Shown here in pieces: positions 42,306 to 52,101 of a DNA stretch of 64,000 nt (its first letter is position 1; every line of letters starts with the position of its first letter). This stretch comes from Desulfomonile tiedjei DSM 6799 (GTDB lineage Bacteria > Desulfobacterota > Desulfomonilia > Desulfomonilales > Desulfomonilaceae). The stretch covers positions 2,666,001 through 2,730,000 of the forward strand of contig NC_018025.1 in assembly GCF_000266945.1 (NCBI RefSeq), read 5' to 3'. A program made the translations under genes and the position numbers. Under the pieces are notes generated by a model. The model saw nothing but the letters and a program-made list of their open reading frames with translations. It had not been told where the DNA came from and ran no database searches.

Positions 42306-45300
42306 CTATGTGGTTTCCTCTGTAATTCTCCTCTTGAACACGATTTCTTTCTCCAAGCAATAGATGGTGGGTACGACAAAAATGGTGATTGTTGCCACCA
42401 GCATGCCTCCAAACGTGGGCAGCGCCATGGGGACCATCACGTCCGAGCCGCGTCCTGTGGACGTCAAGACTGGGATGAGAGCCAAAATCGCGCACGACGC
42501 TGTCATGAGAGCGGGCCTGATTCTCTTGATACCCGCTTCAACTGTTGCTTCCCTGATTTCAGAGACAGAATGAAAGGTATGTTTTTCGAACACTTGATCC
42601 AGATACGTGGAGTATATGACGCCGTCGTTTGTGGCTATACCGAAGAGAGCGAGAAAACCGACCCACACCGCCACGCTGAGATTGTACGGCCTCACCTGGA
42701 ACAGATGCCGCATGTTTACGCCGAAAATGCTGAAATCCAGGAACCACGGTTGCGAATAGAGCCATATCAGCAGGAATCCGCCTGACCATGCGACGAATAT
42801 CCCCGAAAAGACGTTCAGGGAAGTCGGAATCGACCTGAACTGAAAGTACAGGATCAAAAACACCAACAACAATGTTGCCGGAATAACGATCATCATGGTC
42901 TTCTCTGAACGAACCTGGTTCTCGTATGCCCCCGCAAACCAGTACGAAGTATTGGGGGCCAGTTTAAGCTCTCCTGTCATTATCTTGTGTTTCAAATAGT
43001 TATCCGCGTCCTGAACGACATTTACCTCGGCTACTCCGGGCTTTTTGTCAAAGATCACGTAGCTCACAAGAAAAGTGTCCTCGCTTTTAATCACCATAGG
43101 GCCTCGGACATATTCTATCTGGGCCACGAGATTCATTGGAATGTGTGCGCCATTCACGGCAGGGATCAAGATATTTCTTAGCGCATCAACCGAGTCGCGT
43201 AATTCTCGGTCGTAGCGGACTCGAACCGGGAAACGCTCTCGGCCCTCGACGGTCGTGGTGATTTGCCTGCCTCCAATGGCTATTTCGATGACATCATTTA
43301 CATCCTGAATGTTGACACCATATCTGGCTATCGCTTCCCGGTTGATGACGATCTCAAGATATGCAGCGCCGATGAGCCGGTCCGCTATAACTGAAGACGG
43401 CTCTATGCTTGGGACTTCCCTGAGATACTTTTCGATTTGGAGACCGGCTTTTTCAAGGTCCTCCAGACTATTTCCTCTGATCTTGACCCCCATTGCCGAT
43501 CGCATTCCTGTCTGCAGCATGATTACTCGTGTAGCTATTGGCTGCAGCTTCGGGGCCATGGTAACCCCGGGAATATGTGCGGCCTTCGCGATCTCATCCC
43601 AGATGTCATCCATGGACTTGATCTCCGGTCGCCAGTTCCGGATTGGCTTGCCCGTCTTTGGATCGATCTCATGGTGGCCTTTTTCTGGTTCCATCTTGTA
43701 CTCGGGCACTACGGTTATTATTGTTTCCACCATTGAAATGGGTGCGGGATCCAAAGCGCTTTCCACGCGACCGATCTTTCCCACCACGGATTGGATTTCA
43801 GGAATTGCCTTGATTGCAAGATTCTGCTTTGCAAGGATATCAAGCGCGACTCCGATGGAGGCGTGCGGCATAAGCGTGGGCATGTACAGAAATGAACCTT
43901 CCTCCAGATGCGGCATGAACTCCTTGCCCAGCCCGGGGAAGAGTCCTGCAAGCTTCCTCCACACCTTGGTCTCTCTAATCGGACCTTTGGGCATCTCAGC
44001 TTCGCCCGGCTTACCTGTGCCCATGTCGTGGCTCATGCCGGGCATGCCGGCTTTGGGGGTTTTCGTTTGCTGCGTTTCCTTTGCCTCGACGCTGATCGTG
44101 GGGCGCACTATACCCGTCCACTCCGCAGCAGCAGGAATAAACGAGAAAACTTTGTCGAACCCGAGCCATATCACCAAGCCAAAAATCACCAGTGATATCG
44201 GGATAGTCAGAAAAGTCGCTTTGTGGTCCAGAGCCCAGGCCAAGGCACGGGGATAATAGATGGTAAGGACCTTGTTGAAGGCCAGCAGCACAAAAATGAT
44301 TCCCGCTGCAAAAATCATATTCCTAGTCAGTCCTTTTTCGACTCCGAGGGGCATCCAGTGCTCCGCTAGCAGAAACACTACCAGAACCAACGCGACCAGA
44401 TTCATGATGGTAGGGATTTTCCCTCGAGCCTTCTCTGGCAAGAACAGTGATACAACTTTGATGACGCCCATTAGCATGATGGCCATCCCAATGGGCCAGG
44501 AGAGTGAATATCCAATTCCAAAACCCGCGACTACTACGAGGCCGTAGACGGTGGCAAGGGTCTTATTCTTGAAGTTTCTCTTGGTAAAGAGAATGTGAGC
44601 CAGAGGCGGGATTATTGAGAGGGCCAACAACAGAGATGCTGCAATAGCAAATGTCTTGGTGAACGCCACGGGCTTGAAAAGCTTCCCTTCAGGTCCCGTT
44701 AGAGTGAACACAGGAAGAAACGCTATGATCGTAGTGGCCGCCGACGTCATCACCGCTCCACCGACTTCGGTTGCAGCCTCATGGACTATTTGAAATCGGC
44801 TTTTTCCCTGTGGCTCATGCTCTATGTGCCTCAGAATATTCTCGCAGAGAATGATGCCCATATCGACCATTACGCCGATGGCAATGGCTATACCGGAAAG
44901 GGCCATAATATTGGCATCAACCCCGAACGTCTTCATGGTCATGAACGTCATTAGCACTGCCAAAGGCAGAATCAGCGAAATGAGGCCAGAACTCACCAAA
45001 TGGTTGACCATCACCACGACGACGATAATGGCCACTAGGATTTCGTCGGTAAGAGCATTTTTCAGTGTGCCCAGGGTCTCATGGATCAGTTGAGTGCGAT
45101 CGTAAAATGGGACAATTTTGACCTGAGAAACGCTTCCGTCCGGCAATGTTTTTTTAGGCAGGAAAGGAGCGACCTCTTCGATTTTTGCTTTGACATTCTT
45201 AATTACCTGAAGCGGGTTTTCGGCAAAACGAACTACTACGACCCCACCTACTGCTTCTGCCCCCGCCTTATTGAGAGCACCCTGTCTGAAAGCAGGGCCT

Positions 45301-46172
45301 AAAGAGACCTTGCCCACATCCTTCACATAGAGAGGAACATTGTTAGTTACCTTCACGACTGCGGTCTCGAGGTCCCCGATCGAACGGATAAATCCTAAAC
45401 CACGAATCATGTAGTCCACGTTGTTCAGTTCTATGGTGCGCGCACCAACGTCCAGGTTTGATTTCTGCACTGCTCTGTACACATCCTGGAGCATAACACC
45501 GTGGGCCCTCATCGCGTTCGGATTGACATCTATCTGGTATTCTTTCACATATCCACCCACGGACGCGACTTCGCTCACGCCTCTGGCAGACTGCAAGTAG
45601 TAGCGCACGTACCAATCCTCTATGGTGCGAAGCTCCTCTCGGCTGAATCCCTTGCCTTCGACCGTGTACCAAAATACCTGCCCTACGGCTGTAGCATCCG
45701 GGCCGAGCGCAGGCTGGACCCCTACGGGCAAAACGCCGGGCTGGAGGGAGTTGAGCCGCTCCAATATTCGGGTGCGTGACCAGTAGAACTCGATGTTCTC
45801 CTCGAACACCACATATATGGTAGAGAACCCGAAGTACGAATAGCTTCTGATTGATTTGACCCCAGGGATTCCCAACAACTGCACGGTCAGAGGATAGGTA
45901 ATCTGATCCTCAACGTCTCTTGGTGACCGACCGGTCCAATTGGTGAAGACAATCTGCTGATTCTCACCTATGTCCGGGATCGCGTCCACAGGTACAGGAT
46001 TTCTTGGGACCAGGGGGAGCTCCCAGTCAAACGGAGCTACCGCTAGGCCAACGAACAGGAGTGTTATAAGGCCCACAAATACAAGAAGCTTTTGTGTCAT
46101 CCAAAAGCGCATCATTCTCGAGAAGAATGTGTGCGTTGCAACTTCGGTTTCACTATTCTGTGTTGACATCAC
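42306..46172 (-). CDS. cusA: CusA-type RND heavy-metal efflux pump, extended form
   Basis: A 1288-residue inner-membrane pump, about 240 residues longer than typical CusA. It has the HME-RND features PVDAIPDIGENQQIVFTNW and GVMVDMGIILCENILRH at helix 4 (Asp for proton relay). The extra length sits in the middle, about residues 540-740: several added hydrophobic helices followed by a Met/His loop (GMPGMSHDMGTGKP). It exports Cu(I)/Ag(I) or related metals across the envelope with CusB and an outer-membrane channel not found nearby. It overlaps cusB by four bases. Confidence 0.93.
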   Translation of the reverse strand: MMSTQNSETEVATHTFFSRMMRFWMTQKLLVFVGLITLLFVGLAVAPFDWELPLVPRNPVPVDAIPDIGENQQIVFTNWTGRSPRDVEDQITYPLTVQLLGIPGVKSIRSYSYFGFSTIYVVFEENIEFYWSRTRILERLNSLQPGVLPVGVQPALGPDATAVGQVFWYTVEGKGFSREELRTIEDWYVRYYLQSARGVSEVASVGGYVKEYQIDVNPNAMRAHGVMLQDVYRAVQKSNLDVGARTIELNNVDYMIRGLGFIRSIGDLETAVVKVTNNVPLYVKDVGKVSLGPAFRQGALNKAGAEAVGGVVVVRFAENPLQVIKNVKAKIEEVAPFLPKKTLPDGSVSQVKIVPFYDRTQLIHETLGTLKNALTDEILVAIIVVVVMVNHLVSSGLISLILPLAVLMTFMTMKTFGVDANIMALSGIAIAIGVMVDMGIILCENILRHIEHEPQGKSRFQIVHEAATEVGGAVMTSAATTIIAFLPVFTLTGPEGKLFKPVAFTKTFAIAASLLLALSIIPPLAHILFTKRNFKNKTLATVYGLVVVAGFGIGYSLSWPIGMAIMLMGVIKVVSLFLPEKARGKIPTIMNLVALVLVVFLLAEHWMPLGVEKGLTRNMIFAAGIIFVLLAFNKVLTIYYPRALAWALDHKATFLTIPISLVIFGLVIWLGFDKVFSFIPAAAEWTGIVRPTISVEAKETQQTKTPKAGMPGMSHDMGTGKPGEAEMPKGPIRETKVWRKLAGLFPGLGKEFMPHLEEGSFLYMPTLMPHASIGVALDILAKQNLAIKAIPEIQSVVGKIGRVESALDPAPISMVETIITVVPEYKMEPEKGHHEIDPKTGKPIRNWRPEIKSMDDIWDEIAKAAHIPGVTMAPKLQPIATRVIMLQTGMRSAMGVKIRGNSLEDLEKAGLQIEKYLREVPSIEPSSVIADRLIGAAYLEIVINREAIARYGVNIQDVNDVIEIAIGGRQITTTVEGRERFPVRVRYDRELRDSVDALRNILIPAVNGAHIPMNLVAQIEYVRGPMVIKSEDTFLVSYVIFDKKPGVAEVNVVQDADNYLKHKIMTGELKLAPNTSYWFAGAYENQVRSEKTMMIVIPATLLLVFLILYFQFRSIPTSLNVFSGIFVAWSGGFLLIWLYSQPWFLDFSIFGVNMRHLFQVRPYNLSVAVWVGFLALFGIATNDGVIYSTYLDQVFEKHTFHSVSEIREATVEAGIKRIRPALMTASCAILALIPVLTSTGRGSDVMVPMALPTFGGMLVATITIFVVPTIYCLEKEIVFKRRITEETT

Positions 46173-47695
46173 TGTCCCTCCTTCCCATGGGCGGAATGGG
46201 GATCTGCCTCAGGAGCCTTCTCAACGGGAGCCTTCGGCTCCTTCTCAGGTGTTCCATGGCCCGCGTGATCTTCTTGGGGTTCAGGTTCCTCAGAAATTGC
46301 CTCTCTCGCGGATGGAGTGGCTTTCTCAGGCTCAGCGGGACTCATCATGCTGGGCTGGCCGGAAATCTGAACAGAACTGTCGATCTCGAAATTCCCATTG
46401 ACAACAACGCGTTCCCCTTCCTTCAGGCCGTCGGAAATCACATATTTATTTCCCGCCCTGGGCCCCAAAACTACATCCCTCTGTTCGTACGTCGGCTGAT
46501 CCTGATTCGGTACTTCCACGTACACCAGGGATCGCCTTCCGGTAAAAAGTACCGCTGTCTCAGGAACCACAAGAGGAAGATGCGGATTCTCGACACCGGA
46601 ATATCCGTATGCTGTAGCAGGCTGTAAAGGTTGTTTGGTTTTGGGGCAAGTTCCTGGAACGTCGCTGACTTCTTTGGGATCAAATGGGCAGATATATTTT
46701 CCAACCCATTCCGGTTTTATTACCCTGCCCTGGTCGTCTATTTCCGCTTCCAGCTCGGCATTGACGAACATATGCGGTTTCAACTCATAGTCCGGGTTTT
46801 CTGCATCAACCCTTACCTTGACCGTACGAGTCTCCATTTCTAGCACAGGCTCTATGAATATGACTTTGCCCTTGAAAGTCTTTCCAGGAAACGATGGTGT
46901 CGTAAAGGTGACCTCTTGTCCGTACCTTATCCATGGGAGGTCCGGCTCATAAGCATCCAGCTTCACCCACACATGGGACAGGTCATTGATGACGAACATG
47001 TCCTGACCTTCCTTCACGAATTGGCCAAGAACCGCCATCTTCTTCATTACGATGCCGCTGATGGGAGCTCTAAGGGTTACGTACAGCTCGGACTTCATGC
47101 TCTCTCGAATCCGCTTCACCTGCTCGTCAGTCATCCCGTATTGCTTGAGCTTCTCTTCTGCCCCGCGGATAACGCCTTCAACATCTCTGCTCCTGATGCT
47201 CTCGAACAATTCCACCTGGCTCTTGATCAGCGTCGGGCTCCATATTGTCACCATGGGATCGCCTTTGTTTACTTTTACCCCGGTAAAATCTATAAATACC
47301 TCGTCAAGCCGCCCGTCGATCCGTGCGGTCAGAGTTGCGACTCTCGTCTCAGCGTCGATGACCATCCCCACCATTCTCAACTTCTTTACGGCCTTCTCTC
47401 TCTTCACTTCCGTGGTCTGCACTTGCGCCAGCATCTTGGCTTCTTCGGACATGGCGTAGCGGACGGGGCCTCCGCCCGTGGATTCTACCCTCGCGGGCAA
47501 ACCATGGGCATGTCCCCCGGAAGCAGGACTCTGTGTCTGCTGTCCCGTCTGACTGGATTTAGTCTGAGATTCAGTCGGCGCCTGCTCGTGTCCTGAGCCC
47601 TTGATCAAGTAGATCGCCAATGCGACAACGACGATCAGCGAACCCAATAAGACTCTCTTCAAAGTCTTCTTTGAAATGGACACTGTGTCATTCAT
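46169..47695 (-). CDS. cusB: CusB-type periplasmic adaptor with heavy-metal-binding insert
   Basis: A 508-residue membrane-fusion protein. The ATG at 47695 follows GGGGGA; a longer frame has no site. One N-terminal helix (about 10-30) anchors it. The barrel-sandwich and hairpin parts read TLTARIDGRLDEVFIDFTG and APISGIVMKKMAVLGQFVKE. Residues about 330-350 form an inserted metal-binding knuckle, YICPFDPKEVSDVPGTCP. The C-terminal tail is rich in Glu/Pro/His. It should link CusA to an outer-membrane factor and hand over metal. Its stop overlaps the cusA start. Confidence 0.9.
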   Translation of the reverse strand: MNDTVSISKKTLKRVLLGSLIVVVALAIYLIKGSGHEQAPTESQTKSSQTGQQTQSPASGGHAHGLPARVESTGGGPVRYAMSEEAKMLAQVQTTEVKREKAVKKLRMVGMVIDAETRVATLTARIDGRLDEVFIDFTGVKVNKGDPMVTIWSPTLIKSQVELFESIRSRDVEGVIRGAEEKLKQYGMTDEQVKRIRESMKSELYVTLRAPISGIVMKKMAVLGQFVKEGQDMFVINDLSHVWVKLDAYEPDLPWIRYGQEVTFTTPSFPGKTFKGKVIFIEPVLEMETRTVKVRVDAENPDYELKPHMFVNAELEAEIDDQGRVIKPEWVGKYICPFDPKEVSDVPGTCPKTKQPLQPATAYGYSGVENPHLPLVVPETAVLFTGRRSLVYVEVPNQDQPTYEQRDVVLGPRAGNKYVISDGLKEGERVVVNGNFEIDSSVQISGQPSMMSPAEPEKATPSAREAISEEPEPQEDHAGHGTPEKEPKAPVEKAPEADPHSAHGKEGQ

Positions 47696-47854
47696 GTTTT
47701 CCCCCATTGAACAGCGTTTCTTCTCTTTGGACACGTCGTGGCGAATATGCCGGCACCACTTACTCGCGAGAGTCAGTTTTCACCATTTGGTCTTAGTTAC
47801 CACCGAGGAGATGAGCCCGGCTACGTGCCAAGATAATCTTCTGTACTGGAGGAA

Positions 47855-48256
47855 TCAAGAAAGGAAAGAGCAGGTCTGTAAAAGAAGTGACACAGGTTTC
47901 TCCGGACGAGAAACGGATGTAAGCGGATTTGACCACGCAAATCTCAGAAACCGGCCGGTATTGTCAACCGCTATAGGCAGGGTCAAAACCTGGTGTTGTG
48001 TCAGAAGCGTCTCAGGTTCAGCCAGTTTCGCTGGAGTAGGGCCCTGAGCGCATCCAAAAGACGGACACCCATTGTCATGGTTTGCCACACTTTTTTGATT
48101 GCAGGAGGAACCGTGCCGATCGGTTTGACAATCATCACAGGAACACTTCATCATGTCCGGAATATCAACTGGGCAACAGCATATCGCGGACAGTCCGAAA
48201 GCTGTATTTGCCCAGAAGAATAATAGCATGATTATACCTGTAACTGGACGATTCAT
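47855..48256 (-). CDS. Cys-rich exported protein, copy B
   Basis: A 133-residue protein starting at ATG 48256 after GGAGATTACAGG. A signal-like segment (MNRPVTGIIMLLFFWANTAFG) leads to SAICCCPVDIP and KCSCDDCQTDRHGSSC, then NGCPSFGC, and a hydrophobic end LLLQTCSFLS. It is the same plan as copies A (40118-40495) and C (52102-52542), with the most cysteines. It is the gene upstream of cusB on the same strand, so probably first in the cus operon. A role in periplasmic metal capture or sensing is inferred. Confidence 0.65.
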   Translation of the reverse strand: MNRPVTGIIMLLFFWANTAFGLSAICCCPVDIPDMMKCSCDDCQTDRHGSSCNQKSVANHDNGCPSFGCAQGPTPAKLAEPETLLTQHQVLTLPIAVDNTGRFLRFAWSNPLTSVSRPEKPVSLLLQTCSFLS

Positions 48257-48593
48257 CCTGTAATCTCCATTTTTCCTATAATCATGGTGTTCCTTTGAAA
48301 AGTCAAGGTCTGCTCGATTCTTTATAGTAGAACTCAAAAACAACTGAGAAAAAACCGATTTCAACCCCAATCAGGCCGATTACAGTCGCAAACTGCAATT
48401 ACGTGTCTGCTGAAAGACCAAGTTTCTCGAACGCCGGTTCAGGGCTTTATTCGTTGTTCACTCCGCTGCCTGACTCCATGCTACCTTGCCAAGTTGACCC
48501 TGGGGCCTATCGTATGTATATCAATAAGAAACCGTGATCAGAATGACGTGAAATCATGCCAAATCCTTTCTGAGAGCTTTGCAGGGAGTAAAA
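48257..48593. other. Intergenic region between divergent cus and phosphatase genes
   Basis: It should hold the promoter of the leftward metal operon and that of the rightward PP2C gene. I found no unambiguous -35/-10 pair or dyad, and no other feature. Confidence 0.35.
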
Positions 48594-49307
48594 GTGAGAA
48601 TCGGGCATAAGACAGTCCCAGGTAAACATAGATCGACCAATGAGGATAATCTGTTTGTGGACAGCAATGTGGGATTATTCATAGTTGCTGATGGCATGGG
48701 CGGCCACAACGCCGGGGAAGTGGCCAGCAGAATAGCCGTGGACGTGACTGTAAAGTCAGTTCTTGAAGGACTCAGCGCCGGAAAGGAAGCGGAGCAAACC
48801 GTTCGGGATGCTTTTTCAAACGCCAACAGATCAATCTACGACAAATCCCTAAATAACCCTGCGTGGGAAGAAATGGGGACCACTCTCTTGGTGGCCCTCA
48901 TAAATGCTTACGAGGTGATAATCGGTCATATCGGCGACACTCGAGCCTATTTGATAAGAAACGGCAGGATAGAGCAACTCACAGACGATCATACATTCGT
49001 GTCCGAGTGGCTGAAAGAAGGGCTCATAACTAAGGAAGAGGCTCGATCGCACCATGCTCGCCACGGATTGACCGAAGCGGTAGGTATAACTGATGAGGTG
49101 GAGCCGGAGGTTGCGGTTTGGCCGTGGGATGGCAATACGTGCCTGCTTCTATGCTCCGACGGCCTGACAGACGTGCTCGAAGACAAAGAAATCCTTGCGA
49201 TTGTGGAGACTTCTTCAGAACCTCAACCAGCCTGTGACTCATTAGTGAGTGCCGCCCAGCTAGGACGGGGGCAGGATGATATTACCGTCATACTCATCTG
49301 TAATTAA
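48594..49307 (+). CDS. PP2C-type serine/threonine phosphatase
   Basis: A 237-residue cytoplasmic phosphatase of the PrpC/Stp type. Metal-binding motifs are all present: RSTNEDN, VADGMGGHNAGE, GTTLLVALI, HIGDTRAYLI, LLLCSDGLTD and GQDDITVILI. GTG 48594 follows AGGGAG at a good distance; a TTG five codons earlier lies in that site. It faces a Ser/Thr kinase gene end to end with about 60 bp between stops, so the two probably act on the same phosphoproteins. Confidence 0.9.
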   Translation: MRIGHKTVPGKHRSTNEDNLFVDSNVGLFIVADGMGGHNAGEVASRIAVDVTVKSVLEGLSAGKEAEQTVRDAFSNANRSIYDKSLNNPAWEEMGTTLLVALINAYEVIIGHIGDTRAYLIRNGRIEQLTDDHTFVSEWLKEGLITKEEARSHHARHGLTEAVGITDEVEPEVAVWPWDGNTCLLLCSDGLTDVLEDKEILAIVETSSEPQPACDSLVSAAQLGRGQDDITVILICN

Positions 49308-49325
49308 AGGAGGAGAGTCTCCTTT
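49306..49325. terminator. Hairpin between convergent phosphatase and kinase genes
   Basis: AAAGGAG-gagagt-CTCCTTT is a perfect 7-bp stem beginning in the phosphatase stop codon, with no long T-run. It may end both convergent messages. Confidence 0.45.
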
Positions 49326-49365
49326 ATCCGCGAGAAGAAATTGTCCGAACGGCAAGACATTTCAA

Positions 49366-51402
49366 CTACCTGCCGCTTTCATCGATATTTTTCGCACAAC
49401 GAAATCCCACGTCTTCGAAAGCCATGGACGGGTCCTGAGCAATGCCTGGAATCGGGGTCGATCCAGCCAGCATGGTGCCCCTCATCCCGCCCAGCACCAC
49501 GAATTGAGGCTTTGCGTTGGGCGCCACCCCAAGTCTCACACCCCATTCACTTACGTTTCTCATCAGGCCTCTGATCCCGTCCACATTCGGTTCAAAGCTG
49601 AGCACAGGGTAGGGAATGGTCGAAGCGCCCTGGTTCTCAGACGAATCCGGCAGTCCTTCGTTCTTTGGCGAAATCGATCGACTCCGCTCTGGAGAAGCAT
49701 CGCCTGAGCTGGTTTCCTCTTTGAATGCTCCTGCCCAGGCTTCCATTTCCTTTTCGAGATTGTCAGTATCGCGGGCTGGGTCAGCACTGGTTTGAGTAGG
49801 CTTCTTCAATGCATCTTCCGGCCGACTCGCTGCACGAAGCCATTCTGTTTCCGTTGGAAGTCGCTCACCATAAAATGTGGCATAGGCAGCGGCTCCAAAA
49901 CCTGTAACTTTCACAACCGGATGCGAAGCTCCACCTTCATCTTGCAATAAGAATCTGCCGTTTCTGTACACGATCGGCTCGTACCCACTGTAGACAGGCC
50001 CCAGAACTAGCCATGGCTGCCCATCGACACGAACGATACCGTCCTTGACCTCGACCTTTGAAAGCACCTGGTTCAGAAATTCCACGTACTTGAAGTTGGT
50101 AACCTCCGTCTCGTCTATATAGAATGGAGGAACTTCAACAACTTTGCCTCCCTCGGCTCCAACATAACTCGGCAGCTTGACCTGGCCTGCCGGGACCAGG
50201 TGCATAATAGTGCCGTCCTTGGCTGTTAGGGTGGGGACTGCGGGCTCATATTCTGGAATTGCGCGTTCGGACGTCTTTTCCGATTCTGTGGGTTGTGTGA
50301 CTTCTGGCGTCGAAACATGCGAAGGCATGGAGACTTCATGGGTCATTATAAAATGGTGGTATATATTCGACACGGCCACAATGATGAATAACACGACAAT
50401 GATGGCAATTATCTGCTTGCGGTGCAGACCCCTGAATAATGGGCGCTCCGAAGCCTCCGTTTTCTCCAGAAGCCTTTCCAGAGACTCTCGTAACGCGCTA
50501 ACAGAAGGAATTCTCTTTTCCTTATCCTCTGCTGTGGCCTGTTGTATGATGGGGTCCAATTCTTTCAAGAAAGGGGTGGAGGGATTTGCAAGGCACACAC
50601 CCTTCAGGGGACACGCTGTTTTGCTGTCCACCATCTTCCCCTGAACCGCTTCATAGAGCATCTTGCCTAATGCGTACACATCGGCCCGACCGTCAGTCTC
50701 CGCGAGATCCATAAATTGCTCTGGTGCCATATAGGTAATAGTGCCCTCGACGTGGTGGCTTTTGGTGAGCTGCGACCACGCAGGACCCCCTGCAATTCCA
50801 AAGTCGATAATCTTTGGGGTCTGGCCATCCAGGAGAACATTTTCGGGCTTCATGTCCCGATGCACGATGCCAAGAGCATGGACTGTCTCCAGCCCATCAA
50901 ATATGGGGAGAAAGTACGTTCGAATCCATTGCCGGAGATCTCGTTCATCTCTATACCCTTCAAAGGGCATTGTATGGCGGAGTGTGCGGCCGCCAGGCAC
51001 GTATTCCATTACGACGTATTGGACTGTGATTTCTTCCCCATTCTTGCTTATCACCGCCGCATCCTGGTCATACACTTGAGCAACGTATGGATGCCGTATC
51101 TGGGCCATAGCCAGAGCTTCTCGATGGAACCGCTGAATTTCGGTGTTCACTTCCTCCGGATCGTCTCCGAACTCGGCCAGATACTCGACTGAGACTATTT
51201 TTACCACCACTTCTCGATTCAAATTGGTCTGTCTGGCTCTATAGACTTCTCCCTTTCCTCCCGTAGCAATGTGCTGCAGGATCTCCCATTTCTCATTAAG
51301 AACCGTCCCTACTTTCAGGAGCGGCTTTTTGGTTCTGGAACTGGTTGTAGCGCTCACCGACTCCTTCGTTCCGGAAGTGGTTCTCGTTGTCGTGGAATTC
51401 AT
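49366..51402 (-). CDS. Membrane Ser/Thr kinase fused to an FGE/SUMF1-type domain
   Basis: A 678-residue protein. Residues about 38-310 are a Hanks-type kinase: GGKGEVY loop, VVKIVS lysine (about 68), HRDMKPEN (about 181), DFGIAG (about 200) and APEQFMD. One membrane helix (about 330-346) follows. The external part (about 390-678) is an FGE-sulfatase-like fold: VEVPPFYIDETEVTN, YATFYGERLPTETEWLRAAS, LMRNVSEWG, and a GFRCAKN end. ATG 51402 follows AAGGA. Such fusions are thought to sense envelope conditions through the outer domain. No sulfatase gene is nearby. The convergent PP2C is its likely antagonist. Confidence 0.88.
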   Translation of the reverse strand: MNSTTTRTTSGTKESVSATTSSRTKKPLLKVGTVLNEKWEILQHIATGGKGEVYRARQTNLNREVVVKIVSVEYLAEFGDDPEEVNTEIQRFHREALAMAQIRHPYVAQVYDQDAAVISKNGEEITVQYVVMEYVPGGRTLRHTMPFEGYRDERDLRQWIRTYFLPIFDGLETVHALGIVHRDMKPENVLLDGQTPKIIDFGIAGGPAWSQLTKSHHVEGTITYMAPEQFMDLAETDGRADVYALGKMLYEAVQGKMVDSKTACPLKGVCLANPSTPFLKELDPIIQQATAEDKEKRIPSVSALRESLERLLEKTEASERPLFRGLHRKQIIAIIVVLFIIVAVSNIYHHFIMTHEVSMPSHVSTPEVTQPTESEKTSERAIPEYEPAVPTLTAKDGTIMHLVPAGQVKLPSYVGAEGGKVVEVPPFYIDETEVTNFKYVEFLNQVLSKVEVKDGIVRVDGQPWLVLGPVYSGYEPIVYRNGRFLLQDEGGASHPVVKVTGFGAAAYATFYGERLPTETEWLRAASRPEDALKKPTQTSADPARDTDNLEKEMEAWAGAFKEETSSGDASPERSRSISPKNEGLPDSSENQGASTIPYPVLSFEPNVDGIRGLMRNVSEWGVRLGVAPNAKPQFVVLGGMRGTMLAGSTPIPGIAQDPSMAFEDVGFRCAKNIDESGR

Positions 51403-51549
51403 ATCAAATTCCTTCAACCAATGCTCATACGTCCAACCAATTTAGACAACAATGAAGTGGACTGAGCGACGAGAAACCACCAGCAAAATGATGGTTCCTC
51501 TCGCTCAATTTAATTCTTCGATTTCACGTTTGTTCTTGTCGCAGCCAGA

Positions 51550-51792
51550 TTAGCGCATCGGTGACCCGGTACCGTGATGCACAGGGATTCTTTTGGTCCT
51601 TCCCGGAAAACCGGAAACTACTGCGGAGGTTTCCAACTCAAATGCCCTGAGCTTGGATAGATCCTGCCGTTCTTTCACTTGCTGAGCGTTCCACTCACTG
51701 CGTAATACGTCCCGGTTGGCATCTCTGGCCATAACGGATGGTACAGCGATAATTGAGACAAGAAAAGCCACTAGCAAGGTTACTTTTTTCAT
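51550..51792 (-). CDS. Small secreted protein, RDANRD type
   Basis: An 80-residue exported protein: signal peptide (MKKVTLLVAFLVSIIAVPSVMA) then RDANRDVLRSEWNAQQVKER. This repeats the motif of the protein at 39682-39909, and the two are paralogues 12 kb apart. The second half is basic and ends HHGTGSPMR. ATG 51792 follows GAGGAG. Function unknown; both copies border metal or Cys-rich protein genes. Confidence 0.6.
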   Translation of the reverse strand: MKKVTLLVAFLVSIIAVPSVMARDANRDVLRSEWNAQQVKERQDLSKLRAFELETSAVVSGFPGRTKRIPVHHGTGSPMR

Positions 51793-52012
51793 GACTTTTT
51801 CTCCTCAGCGTCCCGCGACGCTCTGTGGGAAGGATTCCAAGTTTATTACGCGGCCGCTCTTCAACCTCTTTGACCTTCTCCGGCTGCACGTGCCGAACCT
51901 TTGATGCACTAGCCTGCGGACAGACCGTGTATCGAAGAGCGACTCCGGCTGACTCAAAAAGGATCGAGGTCAAAAATGCAATAGCGTCGGCCGTTCCAAC
52001 CAGCTTCTTCAT
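51695..52012 (-). CDS. Doubtful small exported ORF overlapping the RDANRD gene
   Basis: A GGAGG site precedes ATG 52012, which begins MKKLVGTADAIAFLTSILFE, a poor signal peptide. Only the first part (to about residue 73) is outside the next gene; the rest reads the 5' end of the gene at 51550-51792 in another frame. It may be a decayed member of the same small secreted family that lost its frame, or a short gene with an accidental extension. Confidence 0.3.
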   Translation of the reverse strand: MKKLVGTADAIAFLTSILFESAGVALRYTVCPQASASKVRHVQPEKVKEVEERPRNKLGILPTERRGTLRRKSHEKSNLASGFSCLNYRCTIRYGQRCQPGRITQ

Positions 52013-52101
52013 CGTCTAGCCTCCACTTGTCATGGAAACAACTATGAAAAGGCACGCATGGTTTTAGAGCCACAATAACGCGATGGATTGCTGCGAAATT
52101 C

